Shown here in pieces: positions 28,601 through 40,654 of a stretch of DNA of 64,000 bases. Each line of letters begins with the position of its first letter. Position 1 is the first letter of the stretch. The DNA comes from Litomosoides sigmodontis (lineage: Eukaryota; Nematoda; Chromadorea; Rhabditida; Onchocercidae), in the NCBI GenBank assembly GCA_963070105.1, contig OY718808.1, positions 6,611,738-6,675,737 of the forward strand, read 5' to 3'. The translations under genes and the position numbers were made by a program. Below the pieces are notes generated by a model. It searched no databases. It worked only from the letters and a program-made list of their open reading frames with translations, and had not been told where the DNA came from.

Positions 28601-30983
28601 AATTGGAATTCCAAAAGGGTGCGATGAAAATTTAATTTTTCAAAATTCGACACACATTCATGTAAGAATTGAAAAAACGAAAACTACATGAAGGTACTGA
28701 ACCGCCTATTAAAACTCGATTTTAACTTCCGTGTTATCGAACTCTTCTCCAATAGAATTCTAAACAAACAAGTAATTGCGTTGCCGAAATAGAAACTTTT
28801 TGGATCCTTTTTTCCCGAAAATTAAACGAATTCCTTGAACTTTTGAACTACTTCAGAGAAAACGCTGTATAATGACCGACAAAAAAATGATCCACATAAC
28901 AAATATTCCAATAAGGAAGTATTTTTAAAGACAATTCACACTAAAAACTTTGTGCAGGACACTTGTGCGAAAAAGTATTTAGCATGAGGAATGTAAACAG
29001 TGGGCGATACTGCTAGCATCCTGTATTTTATACCAGCAAAAGGTGAAAATCAGCAACAACAAACCTCAAATCAAACTTGTGCCCATTAAGTAGATATGGA
29101 TTCTCGATGTAACGCGAAACTAGCATTGGAGATCCAAGTGGTATATCTCCAGGCTGAAAAAATAACGAAAAAAGCTGTTAATTATTTCCCAATTAGAAAT
29201 ATGCCTGAAAAGATGATCCTCCTAACCTAACAAGCCCTAGCCGCCACACCAGATTTCATATTGTCAAATAACAAAAAGTATTTAAATATGCAACAAACTT
29301 TTACCAATCGTTTGAGCTTATGAAAAAATGTGCCGAATGCGCAGAGATTCACTGATGTAAAACTTACGCTCTGGATAATGAAAATCCCATTGCCACGTGA
29401 AGAAGCAACCGGTTTTACTATGAAAGGTTTAAGACCGTGTGACTGTGCATTGAAATGATCAACAAATTTCGGATAATCTTTCGGAGTAACAAAAAATTCT
29501 GGAATCTGAAATAAAAATAAATAATTTAATAGTGTGGGAAAACATGAATTCAAAGTAGAAACAAAGCATTTTAAAGCAGCTGATTGGGTGACTTCTACGA
29601 TCTCATCATTTTAGATTTTCTACACATTCATGGGAGCGAAGCAATATGTTCTAACTATAATTGAATGCTAATAAGGGAAATAAATTAACGCACAATATTG
29701 TATGAACTTCCAAACAAGGTCTGAGCTCGTCCCAGACACTCGTGTAGCTTATCCTTCCTTGTCAACAGAAAACTTCTCGGAAAGTGATTCACGCGTTGCC
29801 TGCAAAAGGCTAGACAGATGAAACATTTTAATCAATGACAGCATTTGCAAAAATAAATTTTTATTCATACCGATTGCAAGTAAATTAATTAAACCACAAC
29901 CTAAATCTGCTGAGTTAATATAACTTAAGAAGTAATCATCAATGAACTCTCCTTGCGAACTAAGATTACTACATGGGGCTCATAAACCCTTAAATGTACC
30001 ACTTCTCAAAACGTGAAGTGCTGTTCTAATCATATTTTGAAAAGCAAACTGACTAACATGTACACATGGAAAATCTCCAGCAAATTAGTTTTTTAAATAT
30101 GAAAAGCACACGAAAAACAATAAACTTCCTAACAGCAGTTTCCCTGCACTATCCGAAGAGCCTTGGGACCTAGACTTATGTTCTTTAATTAGAGCAGCAT
30201 GAATGAAATTTAAGAACAAACAACTTGATTCATATCGACAATTTTCAATTAGAATGATTTGCAAAGAGTATTTAAAGTAAAAAGACACTATACCATGGGG
30301 CCATTGCGCGCAAAACTTGTGGTTTCAAATGTGAACCAGTCCAGATGACATTGCAATTTGAATTTTTTGAAGAGCACTGCAAACTATGGTTATGAATCAT
30401 TTGATATGATAATTAACAATCAACTGACTCACTAAATTTCATCAGGAAAGATGATCAAATCCTTAATTTTAAATAGCAACCTGTTGAAATCCATAACTAT
30501 GCAATATAGTTTTTACAAGCGCTTGATTACATTTGATCATCTTGAAACGCAAATGATATTTTTCACCGATCCTTGCATATTTATTGTGGTCCGGCAATTT
30601 TTTCCCACTTTTGCCAGCATATTTCAGCGCAGCAGATGTGAATTTCAATGTCTGGAATACATGATAGTTCCAGTAAACGAGTTAAAGTACATTCCTACTG
30701 ATATAATTCCTGCTAAGATCCGCTAATATAAACGGGGTGTGAACAATATGAATGTTTTATGAACAAGTAATAATAGTACCATGGGTTAAGGAAGACTCTA
30801 ATATGTTGAAAACAATTCCAGAAAATATTCTAATTAACAATGTAACTTTTTAAGAGCATTAACAAAGGTGGAATTAAATGTAGCATTTAATATGAAAAAG
30901 ATAACCTCTCCTTTCGCAGTGCTGATCTCTTCCTGACAATCGTCACTTCCATTCAAGCCCGTCTCCTCTGGTTCATCTGGCAT
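25684..30983 (-). CDS. ttll-5-like: Tubulin tyrosine ligase-like polyglutamylase (TTLL5-like)
   Basis: Fifteen exons give 624 residues with phases closing: 30906-30983, 30481-30651, 30294-30376, 29694-29799, 29368-29505, 29065-29153, 28298-28465, 28116-28207, 27659-27844, 27264-27389, 27052-27125, 26692-26855, 26321-26456, 25999-26110, 25684-25835. TTL-domain landmarks come in order: [50 protein letters not shown] (ATP grasp), [37 protein letters not shown] and [11 protein letters not shown] with [11 protein letters not shown] (metal-binding end). Such enzymes add glutamate chains to tubulin tails. The C-terminal third resembles the TTLL5 microtubule-binding region in position, with [18 protein letters not shown]. 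It is shorter than human TTLL5. The start is supported by a TTTTTTGAAG acceptor right before the ATG (spliced leader). TTLL4 is the alternative subfamily, but the VASSRG/ENPYLL context favours TTLL5. Confidence 0.92.
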
Positions 30984-32718
30984 CTTCAAAAAACCGGAAA
31001 GAGAACTCAAAAAATATTTCTCCTATAACGCCATTTAATTATTGTAAATACGCTTTTCCAACCCATCAAAAAGACACAAGCGAAACTCTTTAAAAAAACT
31101 GAACACTATGAAGGACGACAAACGAAACAGGTCGAACCATTATTAAACGGCCCATGCACCTGTACAGGTTCAAGATATAGGAGGCTAATGCGTTAGTTAG
31201 ATAGGTGGTGAGTTAGGCTATTTCAGGTTCTTGAGCTGTTAGCATATTTGAGCACATTTTCTTCCTTGCAGTACTAAGCAATGCGCAGATTTTCCAGACG
31301 TAATGGATCGGTTGCGAGTTAATTCCTTTTCACTTAGGATTTGGCACTGTGCGCAGGTTATTGGAAATGGTACTTTGATCACTGCAGGTTAATCATAGTA
31401 TCGTGAATAAACTTAACTTTTACAATAGTTAATAGAAACTGGTCGATGATAGAAGCGAGAGATATATCAAGGTTTGTAAATTGAATATACAAGTTAATGA
31501 GAAAAGTAGAGCAGAACTGGGCATCACTGCCAGTGCATTTCATTGATCAACTCCTTATGAATTTGATTTTTCAATGTTTTTCGGGAAGGGTTTGATACTT
31601 TTAAGAAACTGATCGTTCTGATGCGAATTTATAACTTATATGAACGCTATTTTACATTGATACTTTATAAATCACTAATTAACACGTGATATGTATTGTA
31701 GGGTGCTGGTTTATAATTTTAACACTTTCAGCACACTCTCACTTTCTTTCTCATCTTTTCAATCCAATTTCCGAGCATCCTAGCCCACTCACTTCGGAAT
31801 TTAGTTCATCTGCCTATTTGTTTCCACTTTAAAAAAAACACTATTTAACATTTTGGTACCTCTCACATATGGAAGAATGACCTTCAATGCTAAAATTAGG
31901 CAACAGAATCTACAACCAATGCCGCAGTAAAATATGTTACACCCGAGACTCTGTGGAAAATGAAATTTTGGGGATGCTTCTCTTTACAACAGCAATCAAT
32001 ATGACTCGTAAACAGTGATTCACCGACAATGCTCCTAAATTGATCTGTATAATTTTAAAATATTCCGCATCAGTGAATTCGAAAGTAACAGCAAAACTCC
32101 CCGAGGCTCTTTCGATAAGAATAATCACAGCTTCTGAAATCATCTACCCCTTTTCCTCTCCAATCTAACCTTTTCAGTGCGCACAAACAAATGGAAGCCA
32201 TTTGAGAAATGCTTAGGAAAAAAACTTTTAGAAGAGGAATGTAATAACTTTGAACCTTATTTTAGAGCTAATAAATTCTGACGAAAACGACGATAAGGCT
32301 AAAATGAAAAAATAAAAGTTTTGCTTTCAAAATCCATTTATAAACGTTACCCAAAGACTTCAAGACCTCAGAATCACTCACTTCAAATATAATAAAACAG
32401 AACCATCATTATTTGGTCATGAAATATTTATTGTAAAGTATTATAACCAAGAATTCTAGTTTCTGGCAGTTTCTGGCAACTACGAACAGTCAGTAATATA
32501 TTGGGATAGCCTCTTTAAAATGATGCTGTTGAATCCAAAGAATTAGATTTATTGAATGAAATACATCTTATAGAACTTGTGATTTGCCGCTTCAGAAATC
32601 TATGTGAGTTTAAATTAGCTGAAAATTGATTACAATTTTACTTGAACAATGAAAGAAATGGATGCATAACAATGATGGGCTCTTAAGAAACGACAAGAAA
32701 TGAAGAAATACATGAAAG
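30984..32718. other. Spacer between SOC-1 and TTLL genes
   Basis: No exon recognised. A minus-strand AATAAA (TTTATT at 32427-32432) is a candidate SOC-1 poly(A) signal, about 290 nt after its stop. Confidence 0.5.
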
Positions 32719-35700
32719 TCAAACTGAAAAACCATTACGTCGCATCTCGTCTTGTCGAACATTGGCTTTTAAAACTGCCTGAAATGATTTTTCCTATCAC
32801 ACTTTTACCTTGTACCAAGTTGACAGTGGCGCTTTGTCGCTGAATGAACTATTTAATTTGAGAAATACTATGTAATCGCATTCCAACATATCCCAAACTT
32901 CGTTGGAAAATGCGGAAAAAATTACATCTTGGAAAAAATTAGGACCTTTGTGCTTTCTTCATCAATCTGTGTATATTCAGTAGCACAAGAAATTTTTGGT
33001 CGCTGTAAAGATTTAATAAAAGCATGTGGTTGCGCTAACGGCTCCTTTACAGGATCAAGATAATCCAGCGTGCCATTCATCGTTCTCATCGATTCATTGT
33101 CGTACAAAGCTTCTTGACCAATTGGAATCTGAAAAAAAAAACTATTTATGCATTGCTTTTTCGTTAATAACCAATCGATTGCACGAATAAGATGTGGAAA
33201 AAGTTCACAAGAATGAATTCACTTCTTACTTGTTTATTCTGTAGTGGTGCAGCACGCAAAGACTGCTTATGTGAAGGAATAGTTTGTAAAATTCGTGATG
33301 ACGTCGCAAATACCTCTTTTTTCCTGAACCAATAAACAATTTTCGCCATGATAATTATGCTCCATAAAGTTTTAATAGAAAATTGTCAAACATCTCTCAA
33401 AAATTTTAGTATCCTGGAGTTAATAAGTTTCAACCTCCTACTACCAAACGACCCATTGTCTTACTTTTTGAGATGGTTTTGAAACGTTGCTCGAAATCAA
33501 AAAATTACTTTCACTGATCAACAGCTTGCATCAAATAAAGTCATCTACGACACTGAAAGCCGAAAATCTCGTGGTACTAAAATTCTCACAATGACGGAAA
33601 CGAAAAATTTATTTTACCAATCATCAACATTGGATCTTTCATGACTGTCATTAATAGCAGCGTGTCTGATTCCAGTCGGCTTAGAAGATCGGTCTACCTA
33701 CAATTATTTATAGTAATATAAAATGTTGCAAGTTGATATAACGTTTAATGATCTGGATAAATAGCTGGAAGATAGACGAAAAAAGTTATCATTTATAAGT
33801 ATCAGCTTTACCTCAGGAGGAATGTTACGAAAGTTACGGCGACGCGGAAATGGTTTAGGAGCATTCGAATTAGAAACGCTATGTGTCAGTGAAGAATCAA
33901 ATGATAAAAAAGTCTTTTCTGTATCGATCGAGCCAACCGCACTTCTAAAAAGAGCAGTAGGAAATAATAGTTTCGAGATCCTATGAAATCTTAAATCTAA
34001 TAGGAAAATGACGTACGGACGAACTGTTTCGTTACTCCACTCCTCCTCTTTTATGTTGAGAATCTCGTGAATATCTGCGGGAGTAAGTGGTTGGTCCAAA
34101 AAACATTTACCTAAAAGCACACCAAACAAAAGTAAAAAGACTGCAATCTCATGTCAAGCATCTTAGCTTGAGTTCTCTTGAGTTTCTCGTCGAATTTTGA
34201 AATCTTCATATACTTTTGAAATTTTTACTCTGTCCTTTTGCTTACATATGCATCTTCTGCAAATCTTAGCAGCCACAAGAAAAACAAGAAAAAGTGAGGT
34301 AAGCAGTTTAAACAGTGTGCATACCTGATTCGAAAACATGTTTTCCGCCTTTCTGTATGCGTGAACTATGAAGTGGCTTGGGTGGTCTGTAATCGACTTC
34401 AATCATAACCGCGTTTTTTAGTTAAGGCACAGAAGTTAATTTTTACATGGTTATAAAATTAAACTGACATGGGAGGAGGAATCAAAAACGAATTCTTCAG
34501 TGGAAGGTTTTCAGATAAGGTAGATGAACTGCCGATGCTTGAGTTTAAAGATGCTGAACTGCTTCCTAAATTAAAATCATTGCTAAAATCATTACAACAT
34601 TTTCGGACACAAAATTACTGTTTAGAATAGTCAAGAATGACCTTAACATTTTATAAAGATAGACAGGTTGAAATCGTTAGAGAAATTAAATTCGCAAAAT
34701 ATTTACCCAATGAATGCGTGGAGGAACAGTCTTTTAAACGTATATAAGCATGACTGGTCATGGAGTCCACACAGTTAGCGTTATTGGTGATAATATTTGG
34801 CACTGTGGGTGATTCTACCTGATAAATTTGTATAGGCATAAAACTACAACAACAATAGTGCAATATTCATCAAGAAAATCAAGTATCAGAAGATAAAATA
34901 AATCATAAAATATAATTAAGAGTTTTTATTGTCTCTTTAATTTGACTGTCTTTGGAACCGATTATTATATAAGGACAGTATGCTTGTTTTGACTCTCCGT
35001 TTTTTTTGTCTTGTCCTAATGACTAGTATCTTCATCAAAGCATGAAAAACGTACCACAGAACTATCAGCAAAGTAACGATTATTCAAACAACCTGCAATA
35101 AATGAGAATTTATGTATCTTTTCATCTGTAACATCTTCTCTAGGTCTGAAAGTTCAAATTTTCCCATCTAATCTTTGTATTTACTAACGATCCTTCAAAC
35201 GTCATTTTAGTGTTAAAAGCCTCTCCTTCAACGGTTTGGAATTCCACAAACGAAAAGTAGACCTTTATTGAAGATGAAGTAGACTTCTTCAGAAACTCAT
35301 CTGAATTACTTGACAGACCCTCACCTACAATCGATCTAAACGTTTACGAAAAGTGATGGCATAAAAGCCGACAGATACTTTCTCTTTTATAGAAATAAAA
35401 AAAATTCAACAATACCTGGGACCGACTGACAGTTCGCACCGTTTTGTTTTTGGAGTTTACAAGCATAGCCTAATTTCATGACCCACATATTCATCTCCTA
35501 AATTATATTGAAGCTCAACACTAGAATCAAGAGAACAACCATATTTCCTTAAACGACACAACCTTGGAATAAAACATTACTTTTTTAACAAGAAATGAAG
35601 GAATACCAACTCACTGTTTCGCTATGAGCAGCTAAGTACAGAACCTTCAATCCTCCGTTAAGCTTTGGTTTGTAATGAATTGCGAGAACCCAATTCTGGT

Positions 35701-36671
35701 TACCAACTTTCAAAAAAATATTCGTATCAATCTGGAAACTATTCATGACAATGATTATGGATGGCATAAATGCTATCCCATAAATATTTAATGAATTTCT
35801 CCAAGGTAACTATTTCAAATTTTATCAATCGATCTCGATCCTTCCCTCGAAGGAGACATAACAGGAACTTACTTCCGACCTTTTCTATTTAAAGTAATCC
35901 CAATAAATACTAGCTTCTTAATGGTAGTTCCTGTTTTTCAGCATTAAAAAAATGTGCTTTAATGACTAGATGAGTAAAACGTTATTCCTGCACTCTTCTT
36001 TTCGCCAGACGTAAAACTTTTCTACATAATAGTAAGATAGATAGCAGATAAAATATTCATGCACAACTCCTTTTGAAGTGAAATATATTACACGTCAAAT
36101 TACACTGTCTATAATTCAAGAGCAATCAATAAATCGATAATCCGCTTTTTATTCTGGATCATATCATCGCAGTAAATGCAAGATAATTCTTTCCAGCTAA
36201 GAATTTAAAAGAAGGAAAACCTGTAAGACGCATCGCAAATCCAAAGTCTTATGAACTTTTGAGAAAGGTCTGCAATCTTCATGCTGTTCCAATACAAATG
36301 CTTCTTGATCAGAAATGTCTACATGTCGGAGTACGTAGTAACGAAGCACCCATGTTGTCTACGGAAAACGAAAGTTTTATACGACACTAATAAAATGTAA
36401 TTACTGAAGAATAAGAATTTTGATGAACTTCACAAAATCAATTAAAGTGAAAATGAAAGCAATGAATTACTCCACGACATAGGCAAAGTGCCGCCTCATC
36501 AACGGTGATAAACGATCCCTACAGAACAAATGAATACTTTCAAGTGTTAAATAAAACAATACACTCTTCTTTTAATCATGAAGCTAAGTTTGTTCAACTT
36601 ACGGAAAATTTTCTGCCAGAAAAAATCCAGGGAAACTCTCGTTCTTTTAATTTTTCAAGTGTTCCTTCCAT
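32719..36671 (-). CDS. soc-1-like: GAB/SOC-1 family docking protein
   Basis: Fourteen exons encode 452 residues with phases closing: 36603-36671, 36221-36358, 35615-35731, 35416-35497, 35055-35092, 34707-34818, 34469-34565, 34325-34386, 34017-34110, 33812-33944, 33618-33697, 33230-33323, 32946-33128, 32719-32778. Residues 1-135 form a PH domain: MEGTLEKL, then STTWVLRYYVLRH, NQNWVLAIHYKPKL, LYLAAHSETEMNMW. Then come proline/basic SH3-ligand stretches IPPPIPPKPLHSSR and APKPFPRRRNFRNIPPE. Near the C terminus two tyrosines sit in LDYLDPV (about Y395) and TEYTQIDEESTK (about Y424), followed by AVLKANVRQDEM. Their order and spacing match the paired SHP2-binding tyrosines of GAB1 (VEYLDL and VDYVVVDQQKT). 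GAB proteins carry receptor tyrosine kinase signals to Grb2 and SHP2; in C. elegans SOC-1 acts with EGL-15. The family call rests on architecture; overall identity is low. Confidence 0.82.
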
Positions 36672-38713
36672 TAGGATAAGTGGTGACGAATTTTCCCCTA
36701 CCACACTCATTGCTCTCTTCTCTCTCGTCCGATCATCCCTTCGTTACAACGTTACAACCATGATTGCTGCTTGTCGGCAATACCAACTGAAAAAGAAGTC
36801 AAATTTTTAGCACATTTGCTAACTTTCAGTAAAACATAAGTGGAATTTTTGAAGCCTTTCAGTGCATTTAGTTATCAAAAAGAACATTCCTACCACACTC
36901 TCTGTGACGCTTCAACACGGTGGTCAATGAATCAGCAATCGTTCAGGGAACGGTTAGTGTACGGACGAATGATAGTGATACTAATTTCAAAGAATCTTCA
37001 AAGGGATTTCCCCCTCATATCATCCCCCTCTCCCAGAAACCAGTTGACAAATAACCTTTCCCTGCCCTAGCGAATATAGTGCTGCACTGTAATTACAGCG
37101 AGTTCAAGGTGTGTTTAAGATAGCTCGCGCTATAACATCGGTTTTTTGCACAAGGGTGCGTACGTAGGTGTACGTAGTTTCATGCGTGGAGCTACTGGTT
37201 AAATCCAGTTCTGTCGTACCATCGTTTGACTAATAGACTAATCGGTACTCAGTGCGTTATCATTGATCACTGCTGTAGTGTAAGATTGCTCATCACCAAA
37301 ACTTTATAAATTTTCTGAGATAGTGGATCGGTTCTGTAAGTTATATATATTTCCATGACCTTCAGAGAATATTGGATAGAACGTAGCAGTAGTGGGAACT
37401 AATACTGAATAGTTTACAGTTCCCTGAAGAATAATTAAAGGGTAAAAACATCACTTTAAATCAATTTCTGCCTATTTTAATGAGATGAGTGGTATGAAGA
37501 GGCAGACATAACTCTATCGAGATTTAGCGTCTTATGGGAAAAATTAGGAAAGAAAATAATGGAGTAAAATTTAATTCCTTGACAAGGTAGATAGAGGTAT
37601 TGGTGGATTACACGGAGGGAGTAGTTCGTTTTATACGTATAGATTCACTGAGGTTGTTCTGTTCACCTGCCTAGAGATGAGAAGTTTAACGGAGGCTTCC
37701 TCATGTCTTAACTTCGAATTTATTCTTAATTTTGTGAATAAAAAAAGCCTGGAAAAAAGGCAGTTCATATTTTTCCGGAAGTAATTGAAAATACGGAGAA
37801 GCGATTCACTCTCTAATCAAAGCAAATTCGTCTTCACTATGAAAGCTAGAGATTTAGCAGTTTTTCTAGAGCAAGTTTACCCATTCGTTTTACTGATACT
37901 CCTTAAAACTTTCTTTTTTAAATCGTAATAAAACAGTGTAACATCGGGCCGATTCTTTTTGTTGAGCGAATAAATTTAGCTTAATAATTTGGTCATCGTT
38001 TTGTATATGAATTTGTAATTCGTCCATCAGCTTCGATTAATTCGACGCATTATTAGTTGGGATAAATTTTAAATTTAAATTCGTTACCCTTAACAATGTA
38101 GTTTTCCGTGAATACTTAACAAATATTTGAGGTCTTTAGGAGCAATTAGCCAAATGTCCGGATCGATCACGCAAGAGATGATGTGCTAAAGCTTTCTTCA
38201 CAACTAGCCTTACTAGAGAAATGTAAAAGTTCGCCTTAACCATTTCCAGCCTCAGCGCTAAGAAAGGAAGTTGTTGGCTCATTTGGCAATTTTAATTTTC
38301 ATTTGTGCAAGTGGGACTTGAATGTAATGAGCGCGTTGTCGTGTTGAAAGGTTACGATGCAGGGCCATTAAAGGAGAAGATTGGCATGTTTGCTAATCAT
38401 CACACGTTGGACAGCCAATTCCTATTAGCAAATGGGCCTTGGAGCTTGCGAAGCAGTTGAGAGAGACGTGAAAGAGAATCGGTGCGCGCCTCCAAGGGAT
38501 GCTCCCGCGCAGGACACTACGGCGTACCTAACATGTCCACAGCTATACGACAAGGTATGAACGTAAAAGCAATGGAAATGAATGGTTCTGCTCGCCGCTA
38601 ATTGAAAATGTGTGGAGTGCACCTAGCGGACGATGATTGATTTTTATCTCACTCTCGTCAAGCACACCTTTTTTAGTCCCTCCTTTCATCTCTTGAAAGA
38701 GTGGGAGTGATCG

Positions 38714-38740
38714 GAGAGAGAGAGAGAGAGAGAGAGAGAG
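38714..38740. repeat. (GA)13 microsatellite
   Basis: An uninterrupted GA run, possibly GAGA-type promoter sequence, lying between the divergent SOC-1 and PLC-beta genes. Confidence 0.9.
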
Positions 38741-40347
38741 CTGCGCTACGTGTGGGCGAGAGAATGGTTGGAAGGAAGGAAATTAAGGATGAGTGCTTGT
38801 TAGGCTTTCAAGGATGAATCGCAGGGGTTCGTTCGTTCCATTGCCTTGCAGACTGGATAGGTGTGTGAGTGGAAGGAAGGTAACAACAAACAGTATGACC
38901 TTCATCTCGCTCTTCCTCCTCCTCTGCGAAATGCTCTTTCCCGCACATTGCTTTTTAATTCGGCTGTGCTCGTGGTGGTCGGCTGGTGCACGTGCAGTTT
39001 CAGATCGCTGCTTAAACTTCGACCCTCTCTCTAACTAGCTGGCCATCCTGTAGTAGCCATCGCTTGCTTACTTTTCGTCGATAACCGCAAGCGTACGTCT
39101 CTAGGTTTGGGAACTTTTTTAATACGCAGTCTATCCTGCCAATTACTCTCCCTCCCACATCTCCACTTCTTAAAACTTCATCAACTCATCCACTCCTTTT
39201 CCTCGCTAAACTACTCCACCATCTTTCTAATTTTTCAAATCTCAAGCATCTCTGCTAACCATCTCATTCTCATTCTCTTTCATCGGGAAGAAGTTGTCCA
39301 CAGCCATTCATTCATCCTCATTGCTGCAGGTATTACTTCAGGTGACAGTTATAGTGCATAATTGACTCCTTTCTGCGCTAACATTCCACTTAAGCTTGAT
39401 TCATGTATGAGGTCCTAATGTATATGGTATATGTCTATCGGAAACCCACCATATACCTATGCATTATGTACCATTCTTAGTACGGCTTACCCATCCAAAA
39501 CATTCCTCTACACCTCAATATATGTCTTTTGACGTGTCTTCCGCTGCTTTTTTACTGAGCTATTTTTGATCCTTTTTTTTGAGAGGAACTCAGAATATTT
39601 AATACCTTTATTATTTGGAAGCCAGAAAGTTAGCTCATTCTGACAATTAAATACTGTTTCTGGAGACTCGATACTATTTAGATGTTGTGGTGTCAGCACA
39701 TTCATTCTCTTTTGCACCATGGTAAACTGTAACCTTAAATGATACCGAGCAGCATTTTAAATCATGATGGGACTTGAAGAACTACTAGGTAACGGTAGAT
39801 TAGGTGCCGTTGCCGGAAATCGATTTCAACTTCACGATTGATGTGTTACCTCTGACGCTTCCGTGTTCCGATCGTTGAGAGAAGCGCTGACGGAATCAAA
39901 TTGTATTTTTTTGCCGGTCTGTGCGTACAGGTGTTTGCAGCAGGGGGTTTTTCTTTTTGTTTGCTGCTGCTGTCAAATTCATTTCAGGTTTTGACTGTTG
40001 CAAAATACAACGTAGAATTTAACCGACATATGTAATCCATTAAAACTCAAAGATATTTTGTTTTATAGGGGTGTGTGTGTGTGTGCTTATCGAGGTTGGG
40101 AGTTTGCGCATTTTATTTACCAGTCACCGCAATCGAGTGACGACTCATCTAAACCGATCAGCAAGTTAGAATATCTGTCAAATAGTGAAAACTTCTCGTT
40201 GTACCGATTGTTCAATAGTGTCATATTATTTTTTGATGTTGAAAATGCTTGAATTATTTCAACAATTGCCCTTCGTTGCCCATATTTAGATACGGTATTG
40301 GTTCGTTGAGGAAGGAACACAGCGTGTGCGTGGTAAATGTCTCGTAT

Positions 40348-40507
40348 CATTCACACTTTCAATAATTTGACAATGCTTTCATTCACACTTTCAATAATTT
40401 GACAATGCTTTCATTCACACTTTCAATAATTTGACAATGCTTTCATTCACACTTTCAATAATTTGACAATGCTTTCATTCACACTTTCAATAATTTGACA
40501 ATACTTA
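40348..40507. repeat. Five-copy 32-bp minisatellite
   Basis: Units starting at 40348, 40380, 40412, 40444 and 40476 each read CATTCACACTTTCAATAATT and then TGACAATGCTTT. The first four are essentially identical; the last diverges at its 3' end. The array ends about 150 bp before the PLC-beta start codon. Confidence 0.95.
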
Positions 40508-40654
40508 CTTTACATCAATTCCCTTCGTTTGTCCGGGAAAATTACTTTCCCATGATGTGCATCGTGAATTCTATAATAGTTTAATTCCGTTATGACGTTT
40601 AATTTAGAAAGTCATTGGGTGATGTGAGAGAGGCTTGTGGGGCCTTTCTCGAGG

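Larger units (their letters stand above)
36672..40654. other. Divergent intergenic region between SOC-1 and PLC-beta
   Basis: About 4 kb separates two divergently transcribed genes, so promoters for both are expected here. CT/GA-rich tracts, a GA microsatellite and a 32-bp minisatellite are present. ORFs at 36505, 36840, 38793 and 39107 show no family features. Confidence 0.5.

Noticed and set aside
35210..35340. Open stretch between SOC-1 exons with an AG acceptor
   Set aside because: The neighbouring exons 35416-35497 and 35055-35092 splice directly in phase; including this stretch needs a poorer donor and adds no recognisable sequence.
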